A stretch of DNA of 64,000 nucleotides from Bradyrhizobium cenepequi (GTDB lineage: Bacteria; Pseudomonadota; Alphaproteobacteria; Rhizobiales; Xanthobacteraceae): the NCBI RefSeq assembly GCF_020329485.1, contig NZ_JAGKJI010000025.1, forward strand, positions 1-64,000, written 5' to 3'. The position numbers were made by a program, and so were the translations under genes. The notes under the pieces are model-generated. The model made no database searches. It was not told where the DNA came from and saw only the letters and a program-made list of their open reading frames with translations. Of the stretch, positions 17,022-27,242 are shown one piece after another. The first letter of the stretch is position 1. Every line of letters starts with the position of its first letter.

Positions 17022-17126
17022 TTAGAGCATCGCGAGCAAGATGCCGAAACAGGCAATCAGTGTCGCGGTGCTTAATGACACCAAGACAAGAGCCTCTTCC
17101 TTGTGCTTGTCCAGATTCCGTTCCAT
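17022..17126 (-). CDS. Possible 34-aa membrane miniprotein
   Basis: From ATG 17126 the frame reads MERNLDKHKEEALVLVSLST, then ATLIACFGILLAML and stop. A charged head of about 11 residues precedes one hydrophobic helix of about 22, the layout of small inner-membrane proteins. The ribosome site is weak and such a short frame can arise by chance. It lies at the right end of the mobile unit. Confidence 0.35.
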   Translation of the reverse strand: MERNLDKHKEEALVLVSLSTATLIACFGILLAML

Positions 17127-17227
17127 CCGGGTCTACGCAGAGCGGGCGGCTTAGTTCAAATTAGGCCACTCCCAATTTCAAACTAGGCCACCAAGCCCGG
17201 AACAGGCCAGTACCCATTAACGAAAAA

Positions 17228-17249
17228 GAACATATTGCGAACATGGAAC
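17228..17249 (+). promoter_or_regulatory. LexA (SOS) box of recA
   Basis: GAAC (17228-17231), 7 bases, GAAC (17239-17242): the alphaproteobacterial SOS box GTTC-N7-GTTC read on the other strand. A third GAAC follows at 17246-17249. It lies about 105 bp before the recA start and 6 bp after the target duplication of the mobile unit. Confidence 0.85.
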
Positions 17250-17345
17250 AAAGATGGTACAGAATTTTCCAACGCAATAAACCATCGAATCCTCATCGAC
17301 CCCGTTTGTCCCGCTAGCGAATCCCCGTCATAAGGAGCACATCCA

Positions 17346-18434
<1,089 letters not shown>

Positions 18435-18537
18435 GTTTCAAGATATCCGATTTCTTCGCGGGAAGCGGGCGCTGAGGACGTTGAGTTGCCGACGTCTTCG
18501 GCGCCCGTTTCGTTTCGGGGTGATTGCCGAGGGGGCC

Positions 18538-19522
18538 ATGAAGCGTCTGATCCTGACCTCGAGTGACAGCGGCGCGGGAGCTCTGAAGAGGGCAGGATTC
18601 GCGGATTGTGTGATCCCATTTGGTCTGCGGTTTGTCTGGGGACAATTGCCGTCGCCGGTCAAGCTTGAGAGATTGCTGTCAGCACGCTCGGCCGGACACG
18701 GAGCTTCGGTTCATCACTGGCTGGACAATCTGACCGGCAAATACGTCGATGAAGCGCGAACGCATGGACTTGGCCTGGCCGAATTCTGCGAGCGCTTTGA
18801 GGCGGTCGAGTTGTGGATCGATCCAGAGCCGAACTCGCTCTGGTTGCTGGGCCATTTGCGACGGCATTCGAACGTCACTTCCAGGCTAGCTTTGGTCCAG
18901 ATGGATACCGCCATCGGCGAACACCTGCCGATGGAATTAAGCGGCCTCGGGCACACCGCGATCCCAATTCGCAACGAGCACCTGGAGACAGCCGGCACGG
19001 CCTGAGCCGCCTATCGCGCGCTAACGCCGCTGGCGTGGTTCGAACTATTGGCGCGAGATTTAAGTGCGCTCCCGCGACTGCAGGACACCATTATTACCCT
19101 GCTTGAAGAACTTCCGAACCGTGGCTCGGGAGTTGGTGGGACGGAAATGCGAATGCTGGAGCTGCTTTCGGCAGGCCACGTATATCCCTACGACCTGTTC
19201 CCAGGGCATGAGAAGCCGAACCAGCGTCAGGCGTTCGATTATTGGGAGGTTGGGGCATTGCTGGATGGCCTGGCCCATTGTCCATCGCCTGCCGTGTCCG
19301 GCCTCGACGAAGCACTCTTTACGATCGAAATGCACGAACAGGCCGATCGCCACGCGCGTTATAAGCAAAGCCGGCTTGCGTTGACCGAACTCGGAAAAGC
19401 GCTTGTCGCGCACGCGGACGATTTCAGCCGGCACAACCCATCGCTGGTGGGGCGGCACCGAGCTGACCAACGACCGATTGTGGCGCTGGGATCCCTTGTA
19501 CCGCGCCTTGGTCGCTCCTTGA
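18538..19522 (+). pseudogene. DUF1835-like protein gene, interrupted by stop and frameshift
   Basis: From ATG 18538 the frame reads MKRLILTSSDSGAGALKRAG, VIPFGLRFVWGQLPSP and SSLALVQ-type strands up to ETAGTA, where TGA (19003-19005) stops it. The same frame then continues without loss: AAYRALTPLAWFELLARDLS, LLSAGHVYPYDLFPGHEKPN and FDYWEVGALLDGLAHCPSPA. Near 19435 it slips by one base, and only the other frame gives the natural end, HRWWGGTELTNDRLWRWDPL and a stop at 19520. The N-terminal pattern resembles DUF1835 proteins; that assignment is tentative. Two lesions make it a likely pseudogene. Confidence 0.65.
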
Positions 19523-19531
19523 TGTAAACTC

Positions 19532-19616
19532 GTAGGATGGGTAGAGCGCAGCGAAACCCATCATTGCCACCAAGCGCACGGGTGTGATGGGTTTCGCTGC
19601 GCTCTACCCATCCTAC
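19532..19616. repeat. 85-bp palindromic repeat, copy 1
   Basis: GTAGGATGGGTAGAGCGCAG begins a 31-bp arm (19532-19562) that is repeated inverted at 19586-19616 around a 23-base loop. An almost identical element lies at 39611-39694. It sits between convergent genes and may end both transcripts. Confidence 0.85.
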
Positions 19617-19633
19617 AAAGGCTGGTGATCACA

Positions 19634-22507
19634 TCACTCCGCCGCCTGCGCGTAATCGCTCACCGGCGGGCATGAGCACACCAAATTCCGGTCGCCGTAG
19701 GCATTGTCGACGCGGCCGACCGGGCTCCAATACTTGTCCGTGCGCGAGACGCCATCGGGGAAACACCCCTCGGCGCGGCTGTACGCGCGCGCCCACGCAT
19801 CGTCGGCGATATCGTGCACGGTGTGCGGCGCGTTCCGGAGCGGCGAGGCCTCGACCTTGAAACGGCCGCTTTCGATCTCGGCGATCTCCTGGCGGATTGC
19901 GATCATGGCATCACAGAAACGATCCAGCTCGGCCTTGGATTCGGATTCCGTCGGCTCGATCATCAGCGTGCCCGGCACCGGGAAGCTCATGGTCGGCGCA
20001 TGGAAGCCGTAATCGATCAGCCGTTTTGCAATGTCATCGACGGTGACGCCCGCCGAGGTCTTCAGCGGCCGTGGATCGACGATGCATTCATGCGCGACGC
20101 GGCCCTTCTCGTTCCGGTACAGCACCGGGAAATGCGGATCCAGGCGCGCCGCGATGTAGTTGGCATTGAGGATCGCGGTCTCGGTGGCGCGCCTCAAGCC
20201 TTCGCCGCCCATCATCAGGATGTAGATGTAGGAGATGGTCAGGATCGACGCCGAGCCGAACGGCGCGGCCGACACCGGTCCGACCGGGTGCGGCGTGCCG
20301 CCATCGGTTGCGGGATGGCCGGGCAAATAGGGGGCGAGATGCGCCCGCACGCCGATCGGGCCCATGCCGGGGCCGCCGCCGCCATGCGGAATGCAGAACG
20401 TCTTGTGCAGGTTGAGATGGCTGACGTCGGCGCCGTAGTCGCCGGGCCGCGACAGCCCGACCTGTGCGTTCAGGTTGGCGCCGTCGAGATAGACCTGTCC
20501 GCCATGCTGATGCACGATGTCGCAGATCTCGCTGATGTGTTCCTCGAACACGCCATGCGTCGAGGGATAGGTGATCATCACCGCCGCGAGATTGGCCGAG
20601 TGCTTCTCCGCCTTGGCGCGGAGATCGTTGACATCCACGTCACCGCGAGCGTCGCAGGCGACCACCACCACCTCCATGCCGACCATCGCGGCGGACGCCG
20701 GATTGGTGCCGTGGGCGGAAGAGGGGATCAAGCAGATCTTGCGATGGGCCTCGCCGCGCGCGGCATGATAGCCGCGGATCGCCAGCAGGCCGGCATATTC
20801 GCCCTGCGCCCCCGAATTCGGCTGCAGCGACACCGCGTCATAGCCGGTGATGTCGCACAGCCATTTTTCCAGCCGCGCAAACAGTGCGTGATAGCCCTTG
20901 GCCTGATCGGCCGGCGCGAACGGATGCAGGCTGCCGAACGCAGGCCAGGTCAGCGGCATCATCTCCGTGGTGGCGTTCAGCTTCATCGTGCAGGAGCCGA
21001 GCGGGATCATCGCGCGGTCGAGCGCGAGGTCGCGATCACTGAGCTTGCGCATGTAGCGCAGCAGCTCGGTCTCGGAGCGATGCGCATGGAACACGGGATG
21101 GGTGAGGAACGCGGTGGTGCGCTTCAACTCCGTCGGCAGTGCCTCGCGCGCGCCGGCCTCGATTTCGGCATAGGCAAGCTTGCCGCCGAATGCGCGCCAG
21201 ACCGCCTCGACGATCTCAGGCGTCGTGGTCTCGTCGACGGCGACGCCGAGCGTGCGATCGCCGGTGCGCAGATTGATCTTCTCGGCAAGCGCGCGGGCCA
21301 CGATTTCGTTCTGCTTCGCGCCCACTTCCACGGTCAGCGTGTCGAAGAACGCGTCGCTCGTGGGCGTGAAACCGAGCTTGCGCAATCCCGCCGCCAGCAC
21401 GGCGGCGCGGCGATGCACATTGCGCGCGATATGGGTAAGGCCTTCAGGGCCGTGATAGACCGCATACATCGAGGCGATCACGGCGAGCAGCACCTGCGCG
21501 GTGCAGATGTTGGAGGTCGCCTTCTCGCGGCGGATATGCTGCTCGCGCGTCTGCAGCGCCAGCCGATAGGCAGGCAGCCCGCGCGAATCCACTGATAGGC
21601 CGACGATGCGGCCGGGCAGCGAACGCTTCAGCGCATCGCGTACGGCCATATAGGCGGCATGCGGGCCGCCATAGCCCATCGGCACGCCGAAGCGCTGCGC
21701 CGATCCGATCGCGATATCGGCGCCGAGCTCGCCTGGCGACGCCAGCAGCGTCAGCGCCAGCAGGTCGGCGGCGACGATCGCGAGCGCGCCCTTCGCACGC
21801 AAGGTCGCGATCACGGGCCGCAGGTCGCGCACCGCGCCGGACGTATCAGGATATTGCAGGAGAGCGCCGAGAACGTCGGCCTTGCCCAGATCCGTGAGGG
21901 GATCGCCAACGACCAGGCTCCAGCCCAGCGGCTCGGCACGGGTGCGCAGCACCGCGAGCGTCTGCGGATGGACTTCATGATCGACAAAGAATGCTTTCGC
22001 CTTCACCTGCGAGTGTCGCTCGGCGAGCGCCATCGCTTCGGCGGCCGCCGTTGCCTCGTCGAGCAGCGAGGCGTTGGCGACGTCAAGCCCGGTCAGATCG
22101 CAGATCATGGTCTGGAAGTTGAACAGCGCTTCCAGCCGGCCCTGGCTGATCTCGGGCTGATAGGGTGTGTAGGCCGTGTACCACGCGGGATTTTCCAGGA
22201 TGTTGCGCTGGATCACCGCGGGCAGGATCGTGCCGGAATAGCCTTGGCCGATCAGTGAGGTGAACACCTGGTTCTGCGCGGCTAGTTCGGTCATGTGGGC
22301 CAGCGCCTCGGTCTCGCTCAGCGCGCGGCCGAGATCGAGCGGCGCCTTTTGCCGGATCGAAGAGGGCAGCGTCTCGCCCATCAGCGCGGCGAGGCTTTTC
22401 GCGCCGACCGTCTCCAGCATCGCGTCGACGTCGCTCGGGGAGGGGCCGATGTGGCGGCGCACGAAGGTGGCGGCAGCTTCGCTGGTCGGTTTGAACGGCG
22501 CGTTCAT
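19634..22507 (-). CDS. gcvP: Glycine dehydrogenase (P protein) of the glycine cleavage system
   Basis: 957 residues, the single-chain form of the P protein. It is a PLP enzyme that decarboxylates glycine and passes the aminomethyl group to the lipoyl arm of GcvH. The N-terminal half opens FVRRHIGPSPSDVDAMLETV and the C-terminal half holds the PLP-lysine motif DVSHLNLHKTFCIPHGGGGP near residue 700. Other conserved blocks are GSCTMKLNATTEMMPLTWP and QPNSGAQGEYAGLLAIRGYH. It is last in the operon gcvT-gcvH-gcvP, 9 bases after gcvH, so it is under the glycine riboswitch. It is followed at once by the palindromic repeat that ends the unit. Confidence 0.98.
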   Translation of the reverse strand: MNAPFKPTSEAAATFVRRHIGPSPSDVDAMLETVGAKSLAALMGETLPSSIRQKAPLDLGRALSETEALAHMTELAAQNQVFTSLIGQGYSGTILPAVIQRNILENPAWYTAYTPYQPEISQGRLEALFNFQTMICDLTGLDVANASLLDEATAAAEAMALAERHSQVKAKAFFVDHEVHPQTLAVLRTRAEPLGWSLVVGDPLTDLGKADVLGALLQYPDTSGAVRDLRPVIATLRAKGALAIVAADLLALTLLASPGELGADIAIGSAQRFGVPMGYGGPHAAYMAVRDALKRSLPGRIVGLSVDSRGLPAYRLALQTREQHIRREKATSNICTAQVLLAVIASMYAVYHGPEGLTHIARNVHRRAAVLAAGLRKLGFTPTSDAFFDTLTVEVGAKQNEIVARALAEKINLRTGDRTLGVAVDETTTPEIVEAVWRAFGGKLAYAEIEAGAREALPTELKRTTAFLTHPVFHAHRSETELLRYMRKLSDRDLALDRAMIPLGSCTMKLNATTEMMPLTWPAFGSLHPFAPADQAKGYHALFARLEKWLCDITGYDAVSLQPNSGAQGEYAGLLAIRGYHAARGEAHRKICLIPSSAHGTNPASAAMVGMEVVVVACDARGDVDVNDLRAKAEKHSANLAAVMITYPSTHGVFEEHISEICDIVHQHGGQVYLDGANLNAQVGLSRPGDYGADVSHLNLHKTFCIPHGGGGPGMGPIGVRAHLAPYLPGHPATDGGTPHPVGPVSAAPFGSASILTISYIYILMMGGEGLRRATETAILNANYIAARLDPHFPVLYRNEKGRVAHECIVDPRPLKTSAGVTVDDIAKRLIDYGFHAPTMSFPVPGTLMIEPTESESKAELDRFCDAMIAIRQEIAEIESGRFKVEASPLRNAPHTVHDIADDAWARAYSRAEGCFPDGVSRTDKYWSPVGRVDNAYGDRNLVCSCPPVSDYAQAAE

Positions 22508-22516
22508 GGAAACCTC

Positions 22517-22882
22517 TCAGGCGGTGTGGGCTTTGTAGGCGGCTTCGTCCATCAGGCCGCCGAGCTCGTTCTTGTCGGCGATCTTCATCTTGAAGAACCA
22601 GGCCTTGCCGGCGGCGTCCGAATTGACCAGCGCCGGCTCGGCGGCAAGCGCGTCATTGACCTCGAGCACTTCGCCCGAGATCGGCGCGTAGACGTCGGAG
22701 GCCGCTTTCACGGATTCCACGACGGCAGCGGCTTCCGCCTTCTTCAGCGTGCGCCCGACCTTCGGCAGCTCGACGAACACGACGTCGCCGAGCTGCGTCT
22801 GCGCGTAATCCGTGATGCCGATCGTGGCGACATCGCCCTCGATGCGGAGCCATTCGTGGTCGGACGTGTAGAGCGTCGTCAT
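22517..22882 (-). CDS. gcvH: Glycine cleavage system H protein
   Basis: 121 residues, the normal length. The lipoylated lysine lies in AAAVVESVKAASDVYAPISG near residue 63; the start is TLYTSDHEWLRIEGDVATIG. GcvH carries the aminomethyl group from GcvP to GcvT and electrons to the L protein. It sits between gcvT (9 bases upstream) and gcvP. Confidence 0.98.
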   Translation of the reverse strand: MTTLYTSDHEWLRIEGDVATIGITDYAQTQLGDVVFVELPKVGRTLKKAEAAAVVESVKAASDVYAPISGEVLEVNDALAAEPALVNSDAAGKAWFFKMKIADKNELGGLMDEAAYKAHTA

Positions 22883-22891
22883 GAAACTTCC

Positions 22892-24037
22892 TCAGCGTTT
22901 ATAGGTGTTGGGAACAAAAGGCGTGGCGGCGACCGCAAGCGGCAGGCGCTGGCCACGCACCTCCGCGAAAACCGTGGTGCCGATGCGGGAGAGCGAGGTG
23001 GGCAGATAGCCCATTGCCACCGGCGCATTGAGGCTCGGGCCAAAGCCGCCGGATGTGACCTTGCCGATCGCCTCGCCAGAGGTGCTATCAGCAAACAGCG
23101 GCGCACCCTCGCGCACCGGCGCGCGTCCCTGCGCCTTCAGCCCGACGCGGCGGCGCGGCGCGCCATGTTCGAACTGGCCGAGGATCTTGTCCGCGCCCGG
23201 AAAGCCGCCGGCGCGGGCGCCATCCTTGCGGCGGCTCTTCTGCACCGACCATTCCAGCGCAGCTTCAACCGGCGTGGTCGTGGTGTCGATATCGTGGCCG
23301 TAGAGGCAGAGCCCGGCTTCGAGCCGCAGGCTGTCGCGCGCGCCGAGCCCGATCGGCAGCACATCGGGATTATCCAGGAGCCGGGTCACCAGCGCCTCGG
23401 CCTGCGCCGCGGGAACGGAGATCTCGAAACCGTCCTCGCCGGTATAGCCGGAGCGGGAGACGAAGCAGTCGAAATCGCCGACGCGGCGTGGGCCGGCGTC
23501 CATGAACTTCATCGACGCCGCGTCTGCACAAATCTTCGCCAGCGCCGATTCGGCCTTCGGCCCCTGCAGCGCGATCAGCGCGCGGCCTTCCAGCGAATCG
23601 ATGTCACAGGCATCGGATAGATGTTTGCGTAAGTGCGCCTCGTCCTCAGCCTTGCAGGCCGCATTCACCACCAGGAACAGGTGGTCGCCGAAATTCGCGG
23701 CCATGAGGTCGTCGAGGATCCCGCCGTCTTGATTGGTGAACTGGGCGTAGCGCTGCCGTCCCGGCGCGATGCCCACGATGTCCTGCGGCACGAGCCGCTC
23801 CAGCGCCAGCGCCGCGTCAGCAACCTTGCCGGATTTCGGCCGCAGCGCGATCTGGCCCATATGGGAGACGTCGAACAGCCCGGCGTGGCTGCGCGTATGA
23901 AGGTGTTCTTTCAACACGCCCGCGGGATATTGCACGGGCATCTCATAGCCCGCGAACGGCACCATCTTGCCCCCGCGGGCAAGGTGCAGCGCGTGGAGGG
24001 GAGTGCGTTTGAGCTCGGATTGGTCTCGCGCAAGCAT
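22892..24037 (-). CDS. gcvT: Glycine cleavage system T protein (aminomethyltransferase)
   Basis: 381 residues. GcvT releases ammonia from the aminomethyl-GcvH and moves the one-carbon unit to tetrahydrofolate. Seen: TPLHALHLARGGKMVPFAGY, VFDVSHMGQI-type block (HAGLFDVSHMGQIALRPKSG), the folate-site SRSGYTGEDGFEISVPA, and LGARDSLRLEAGLCLYGHDI. The last domain ends VRGQRLPLAVAATPFVPN. It is the first gene of gcvTHP, directly after a tandem glycine riboswitch. The gene for the shared L protein is not in this window. Confidence 0.98.
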   Translation of the reverse strand: MLARDQSELKRTPLHALHLARGGKMVPFAGYEMPVQYPAGVLKEHLHTRSHAGLFDVSHMGQIALRPKSGKVADAALALERLVPQDIVGIAPGRQRYAQFTNQDGGILDDLMAANFGDHLFLVVNAACKAEDEAHLRKHLSDACDIDSLEGRALIALQGPKAESALAKICADAASMKFMDAGPRRVGDFDCFVSRSGYTGEDGFEISVPAAQAEALVTRLLDNPDVLPIGLGARDSLRLEAGLCLYGHDIDTTTTPVEAALEWSVQKSRRKDGARAGGFPGADKILGQFEHGAPRRRVGLKAQGRAPVREGAPLFADSTSGEAIGKVTSGGFGPSLNAPVAMGYLPTSLSRIGTTVFAEVRGQRLPLAVAATPFVPNTYKR

Positions 24038-24088
24038 TACGGGGCCCTCGCGGTTCCCTTGGGGACCATTCCCTGGAAACCTGGAAGC

Positions 24089-24256
24089 CCCATCTGTCGC
24101 TTTGCCTGAGAGTATTATCCCGTCGGCGGGCGCGGCCGGCTTGAAGCCTCACGCGCCTCTTTCCAGATGTCAGTGGTCACGCGGTCCTTTTTGCCTGAGA
24201 GTTTCCGGGGCGGTTGCTCCTTCGGCGCCGGCTCAAAGCCGGTCTCTCCCGACGTG
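24089..24256 (-). promoter_or_regulatory. Tandem glycine riboswitch before gcvT
   Basis: On the minus strand two gcvT-motif aptamers follow one another. The first (about 24256-24186) reads CGGGAGAGACCGGC, GCCGAAGGAGCAA and AACTCTCAGGCAAAAAGGAC. The second (about 24170-24089) reads GGAAAGAGGCGCG, GACGGGATAATACTCTCAGG and CAAAGCGACAGATGG. Paired CTCTCAGGCAAA boxes are the hallmark of glycine-sensing ON switches for the cleavage operon. About 50 bases separate it from the gcvT start. Confidence 0.93.
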
Positions 24257-24557
24257 ACTGATAACAGATAGGAGGGAAACACGGCGCGGCTAGGCTGTCA
24301 ACGCAGCCGCGACAACTATCAACGGCCCTTTACGCGGTTGCGGCAAGCCTATGATGTGCTTGCACAGTTTCTGGACACCGCCGTACGCCTTGTCTAAAAG
24401 CGTTCGGCCGGAAGATTAACCCTTTAGAGCATGATCCGGAAAAGTGGAGACCGGTTTTCCGAAAAGATCATGCTCAACAAAGAGATGAGATCATGATCCG
24501 ATTCAGTCTAATCGGATCGTGATCTAGTGGCGGATTCCGGGCCCCTTTTCCGGTTGG
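24257..24557. other. Divergent promoter region between gcvT and alaS
   Basis: About 300 bases. The left part must hold the minus-strand promoter of the riboswitch-gcv transcript and the right part the alaS promoter, but I can assign neither -35/-10 with confidence. The right part is occupied by a dispersed palindromic repeat (24427-24525). Confidence 0.5.
24427..24525. repeat. Dispersed intergenic palindromic repeat, copy 2
   Basis: First hairpin: GAGCATGATC (24427-24436) / GATCATGCTC (24466-24475) around AAAGTGGAGACCGGTT. Second: near-perfect GATCATGATCCGATT / AATCGGATCGTGATC (24489-24524). The same two-hairpin layout, inverted in order, is found at 60934-61033. Confidence 0.8.
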
Positions 24558-27236
24558 ATGGCTATGAGCAGCGTCAACGACATCAGGTCGACATTTCTGA
24601 ATTTCTTCGCGAAGAACGGCCACGAGATCGTGCCGTCATCGCCGCTGGTTCCGCGCAACGACCCGACCTTGATGTTCACCAATGCCGGCATGGTGCAGTT
24701 CAAGAACGTCTTCACCGGGGTCGAGAAGCGGCCGTACCAGCGCGCCACCACCTCGCAGAAATGCGTCCGCGCCGGCGGCAAGCACAACGACCTCGACAAT
24801 GTCGGCTACACCGCGCGCCATCACACCTTCTTCGAGATGCTCGGCAATTTCTCCTTCGGCGACTACTTCAAGGATCGCGCGATCGAGCTGGCCTGGAACC
24901 TGGTGACCAAGGAATTCGGGCTGCCGAAGGACAAGCTGACCGCGACGGTCTATATCGACGACGACGAGGCCTATGATCTCTGGAAGAAGATCGCAGGGCT
25001 GCCGGAGTCGCGCATCATCCGCATCGCCGGCTCCGACAATTTCTGGCAGATGGGCGAGACTGGTCCCTGCGGCCCGTGCTCGGAAATCTTCTACGACCAT
25101 GGCGACAAGGTCTGGGGCGGCCCGCCCGGTTCGGCGGAGCAGGACGGCGACCGCTTCATCGAGATCTGGAATCTCGTGTTCATGCAATACGAGCAGCTCG
25201 AGGGCGGCGTGCGCAATCCGCTGCCGAAGCCCTCGATCGACACCGGGGCGGGGCTGGAGCGCGTCGCCGCCGTGCTGCAGGGCGTGCACGACAATTACGA
25301 CATCGACCTGTTCGTCTCGCTGATCCGCGCCATCGCCGATCTCACCGGCGCCGACCCGAAGGGCGAGCAGAAGGCATCGCTGCGCGTGATCGCCGACCAC
25401 TTACGCGCCTCCTCGTTCCTGATCGCCGACGGCGTGCTGCCCTCGAACGAGGGCCGCGGTTACGTGCTGCGCCGGATCATGCGCCGCGCGATGCGCCACG
25501 CGCAGCTCCTCGGTGCGCGTGAGCCGCTGATGTATCGCCTGGTCTGGGCGCTGGTGCGCGAGATGGGCCAGGCCTATCCGGAACTGGTGCGCGCTGAGAA
25601 ACTGATTGAAGAAACGTTGCGGCTGGAAGAGACCCGCTTTCGCAAAACCTTGGAGCGCGGTCTTGCCATTCTGGACGAGAAGAGCGCCGGCCTGAAAAAG
25701 GGCGACATGTTCGACGGCGACACCGCCTTCACGCTCTACGACACCTATGGCTTCCCGCTCGACCTCACCCAGGACGCGCTGAAGTCGCGCGGCATCAGCG
25801 TCGACCAGGCGTCGTTCACCGACGCGATGGAACGGCAGCGCGAGAAGGCACGTGCGGCCTGGGCGGGTTCGGGCGAGGCCGCGACCGAGAGCGTCTGGTT
25901 CCCGCTGCGCGAGAAGCTCGGCGCGACCGAGTTCCTGGGCTATGAGACCGAGGGTGCCGAGGGCGTGGTCGCGGCGCTGGTGAAGGACGGTGCTGAGGTC
26001 GACGGCCTGAAGGCCGGCGAGAGTGGCGCGGTGGTCCTGAACCAGACACCGTTCTATGCGGAGTCCGGCGGCCAGGTCGGCGACACCGGCGTTTTGACCG
26101 GCGAAGGCGTCACGTTCCGCGTCACCGATACCCAGAAGAAGGCCGGCGATCTCTTCGTCCACATCGGCAAGGTGGAGCAGGGCACGTTGAAGGCCGGCGC
26201 TGCGCTGCAGCTCGAGGTGGACCATGCGCGCCGCTCGTCGATCCGCGCCAACCACTCGGCGACGCACCTGATTCACGAGGCGCTGCGTCAGGTGCTCGGC
26301 GATCACATCGCCCAGCGCGGTTCGCTGGTCGCGCCGGACCGGTTGCGCTTCGACTTCGTGCACCCTAAGCCGATCACGCCGGAAGAACTCGCCCGCGTCG
26401 AGGACATCGCCAATGACGTCGTGCTCGAGAATGACGAGGTCACCACCCGCATCATGGCGGTCGATGACGCGCGCGAAGCCGGCGCCCGCGCTTTGTTCGG
26501 CGAAAAGTATGGCGATGAGGTCCGCGTGGTCTCGATGGGCAAAGGCCCGCGCGAGCAGGGCCAGAATGCGCTTGGCTGGTCGGTCGAATTGTGCGGCGGC
26601 ACCCATGTCCGCCGCACCGGCGACATCGGCCTGATCTCGATCACCGGCGAAAACGCGGTTGCTTCCGGCGTCCGCCGCATCGAGGCCCTCACGGGGCGCT
26701 ATGCCCGCAAGCACGCCAATGACACCATCGCGCTGGCGAAGACCGCGGCGCAGGAGCTGAGGACGTCGATCGATGATGTGCCGGCGCGCATCGCCTCATT
26801 AATGGAAGAACGCAAGAAGCTGGAGCGCGACCTGTCGGATGCGCGCAAGAAGCTCGCGATGGGCGGTGGTGCCGCGTCGAACGGCGGGGGTGCGGGCGTG
26901 CGCGAGGTCGGCAACGTCAAGCTGCTGGCGCGCGCCGTCGAGGGCGTCGAGACCAAGGACCTCAAGAGCCTGGTCGACGACGGCAAGAAGCAGATCGGTT
27001 CCGGCGTGGTCGCGATCGTTGGCGTCACCGAAGACGGCAAGGCCGGCATCGTGGTCGGCGTCACCGCCGACCTCACCTCGCGCTTCAACGCGGTCGATCT
27101 GGTGCGCAGGGGATCGGAGGCGCTCGGCGGCAAGGGCGGCGGCGGCCGGCCCGACATGGCCCAGGCCGGCGGTCCCGACGGCGCCAAGGCAAATGCGGCG
27201 CTGTCGGCGATCGAGCAAGCGCTCGCCGGCGCGTAA
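24558..27236 (+). CDS. alaS: Alanyl-tRNA synthetase
   Basis: 892 residues, the usual size. It charges tRNA-Ala and edits Ser/Gly mischarges. Aminoacylation domain: SVNDIRSTFLNFFAKNGHEI, VPRNDPTLMFTNAGMVQFK, and ATTSQKCVRAGGKHNDLDNV. Editing domain: zinc ligands in ANHSATHLIHEALRQVLG and VELCGGTHVRRTGDIGLIS. The C-Ala domain has the coiled coil EERKKLERDLSDARKKL and a Gly-rich DHHA1-like end. Two ATGs (24558, 24564) are possible. A K+ channel gene starts 6 bases after the stop. Confidence 0.98.
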   Translation: MAMSSVNDIRSTFLNFFAKNGHEIVPSSPLVPRNDPTLMFTNAGMVQFKNVFTGVEKRPYQRATTSQKCVRAGGKHNDLDNVGYTARHHTFFEMLGNFSFGDYFKDRAIELAWNLVTKEFGLPKDKLTATVYIDDDEAYDLWKKIAGLPESRIIRIAGSDNFWQMGETGPCGPCSEIFYDHGDKVWGGPPGSAEQDGDRFIEIWNLVFMQYEQLEGGVRNPLPKPSIDTGAGLERVAAVLQGVHDNYDIDLFVSLIRAIADLTGADPKGEQKASLRVIADHLRASSFLIADGVLPSNEGRGYVLRRIMRRAMRHAQLLGAREPLMYRLVWALVREMGQAYPELVRAEKLIEETLRLEETRFRKTLERGLAILDEKSAGLKKGDMFDGDTAFTLYDTYGFPLDLTQDALKSRGISVDQASFTDAMERQREKARAAWAGSGEAATESVWFPLREKLGATEFLGYETEGAEGVVAALVKDGAEVDGLKAGESGAVVLNQTPFYAESGGQVGDTGVLTGEGVTFRVTDTQKKAGDLFVHIGKVEQGTLKAGAALQLEVDHARRSSIRANHSATHLIHEALRQVLGDHIAQRGSLVAPDRLRFDFVHPKPITPEELARVEDIANDVVLENDEVTTRIMAVDDAREAGARALFGEKYGDEVRVVSMGKGPREQGQNALGWSVELCGGTHVRRTGDIGLISITGENAVASGVRRIEALTGRYARKHANDTIALAKTAAQELRTSIDDVPARIASLMEERKKLERDLSDARKKLAMGGGAASNGGGAGVREVGNVKLLARAVEGVETKDLKSLVDDGKKQIGSGVVAIVGVTEDGKAGIVVGVTADLTSRFNAVDLVRRGSEALGGKGGGGRPDMAQAGGPDGAKANAALSAIEQALAGA

Positions 27237-27242
27237 GCGACC

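Larger units (their letters stand above)
15544..17215. mobile_element. 1,672-bp transposition unit with perfect 11-bp ITRs and 6-bp target duplication, no intact transposase
   Basis: The left end, GGGTACTGGCC (15544-15554), is the exact reverse complement of the right end, GGCCAGTACCC (17205-17215). ATTAAC flanks both sides directly (15538-15543 and 17216-17221), as expected of a target-site duplication. Subterminal GGCCAC boxes follow at both ends (15561, 15582; 17164, 17187), reminiscent of IS21-type ends with multiple repeated transposase sites. No istA/istB-like gene is inside. Contents are a frameshifted gene, a 53-aa gene, an IS1-like remnant, a plus-strand gene and a 34-aa frame. I infer a non-autonomous, cargo-carrying unit moved by a transposase in trans; the IS21 assignment is from memory of end structure only. 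Confidence 0.75.

Noticed and set aside
19814..21595. A 593-residue open frame antisense to gcvP
   Set aside because: It is the complement of a highly conserved gene in GC-rich DNA; its sequence is His/Arg/Ala-rich with no domain pattern.
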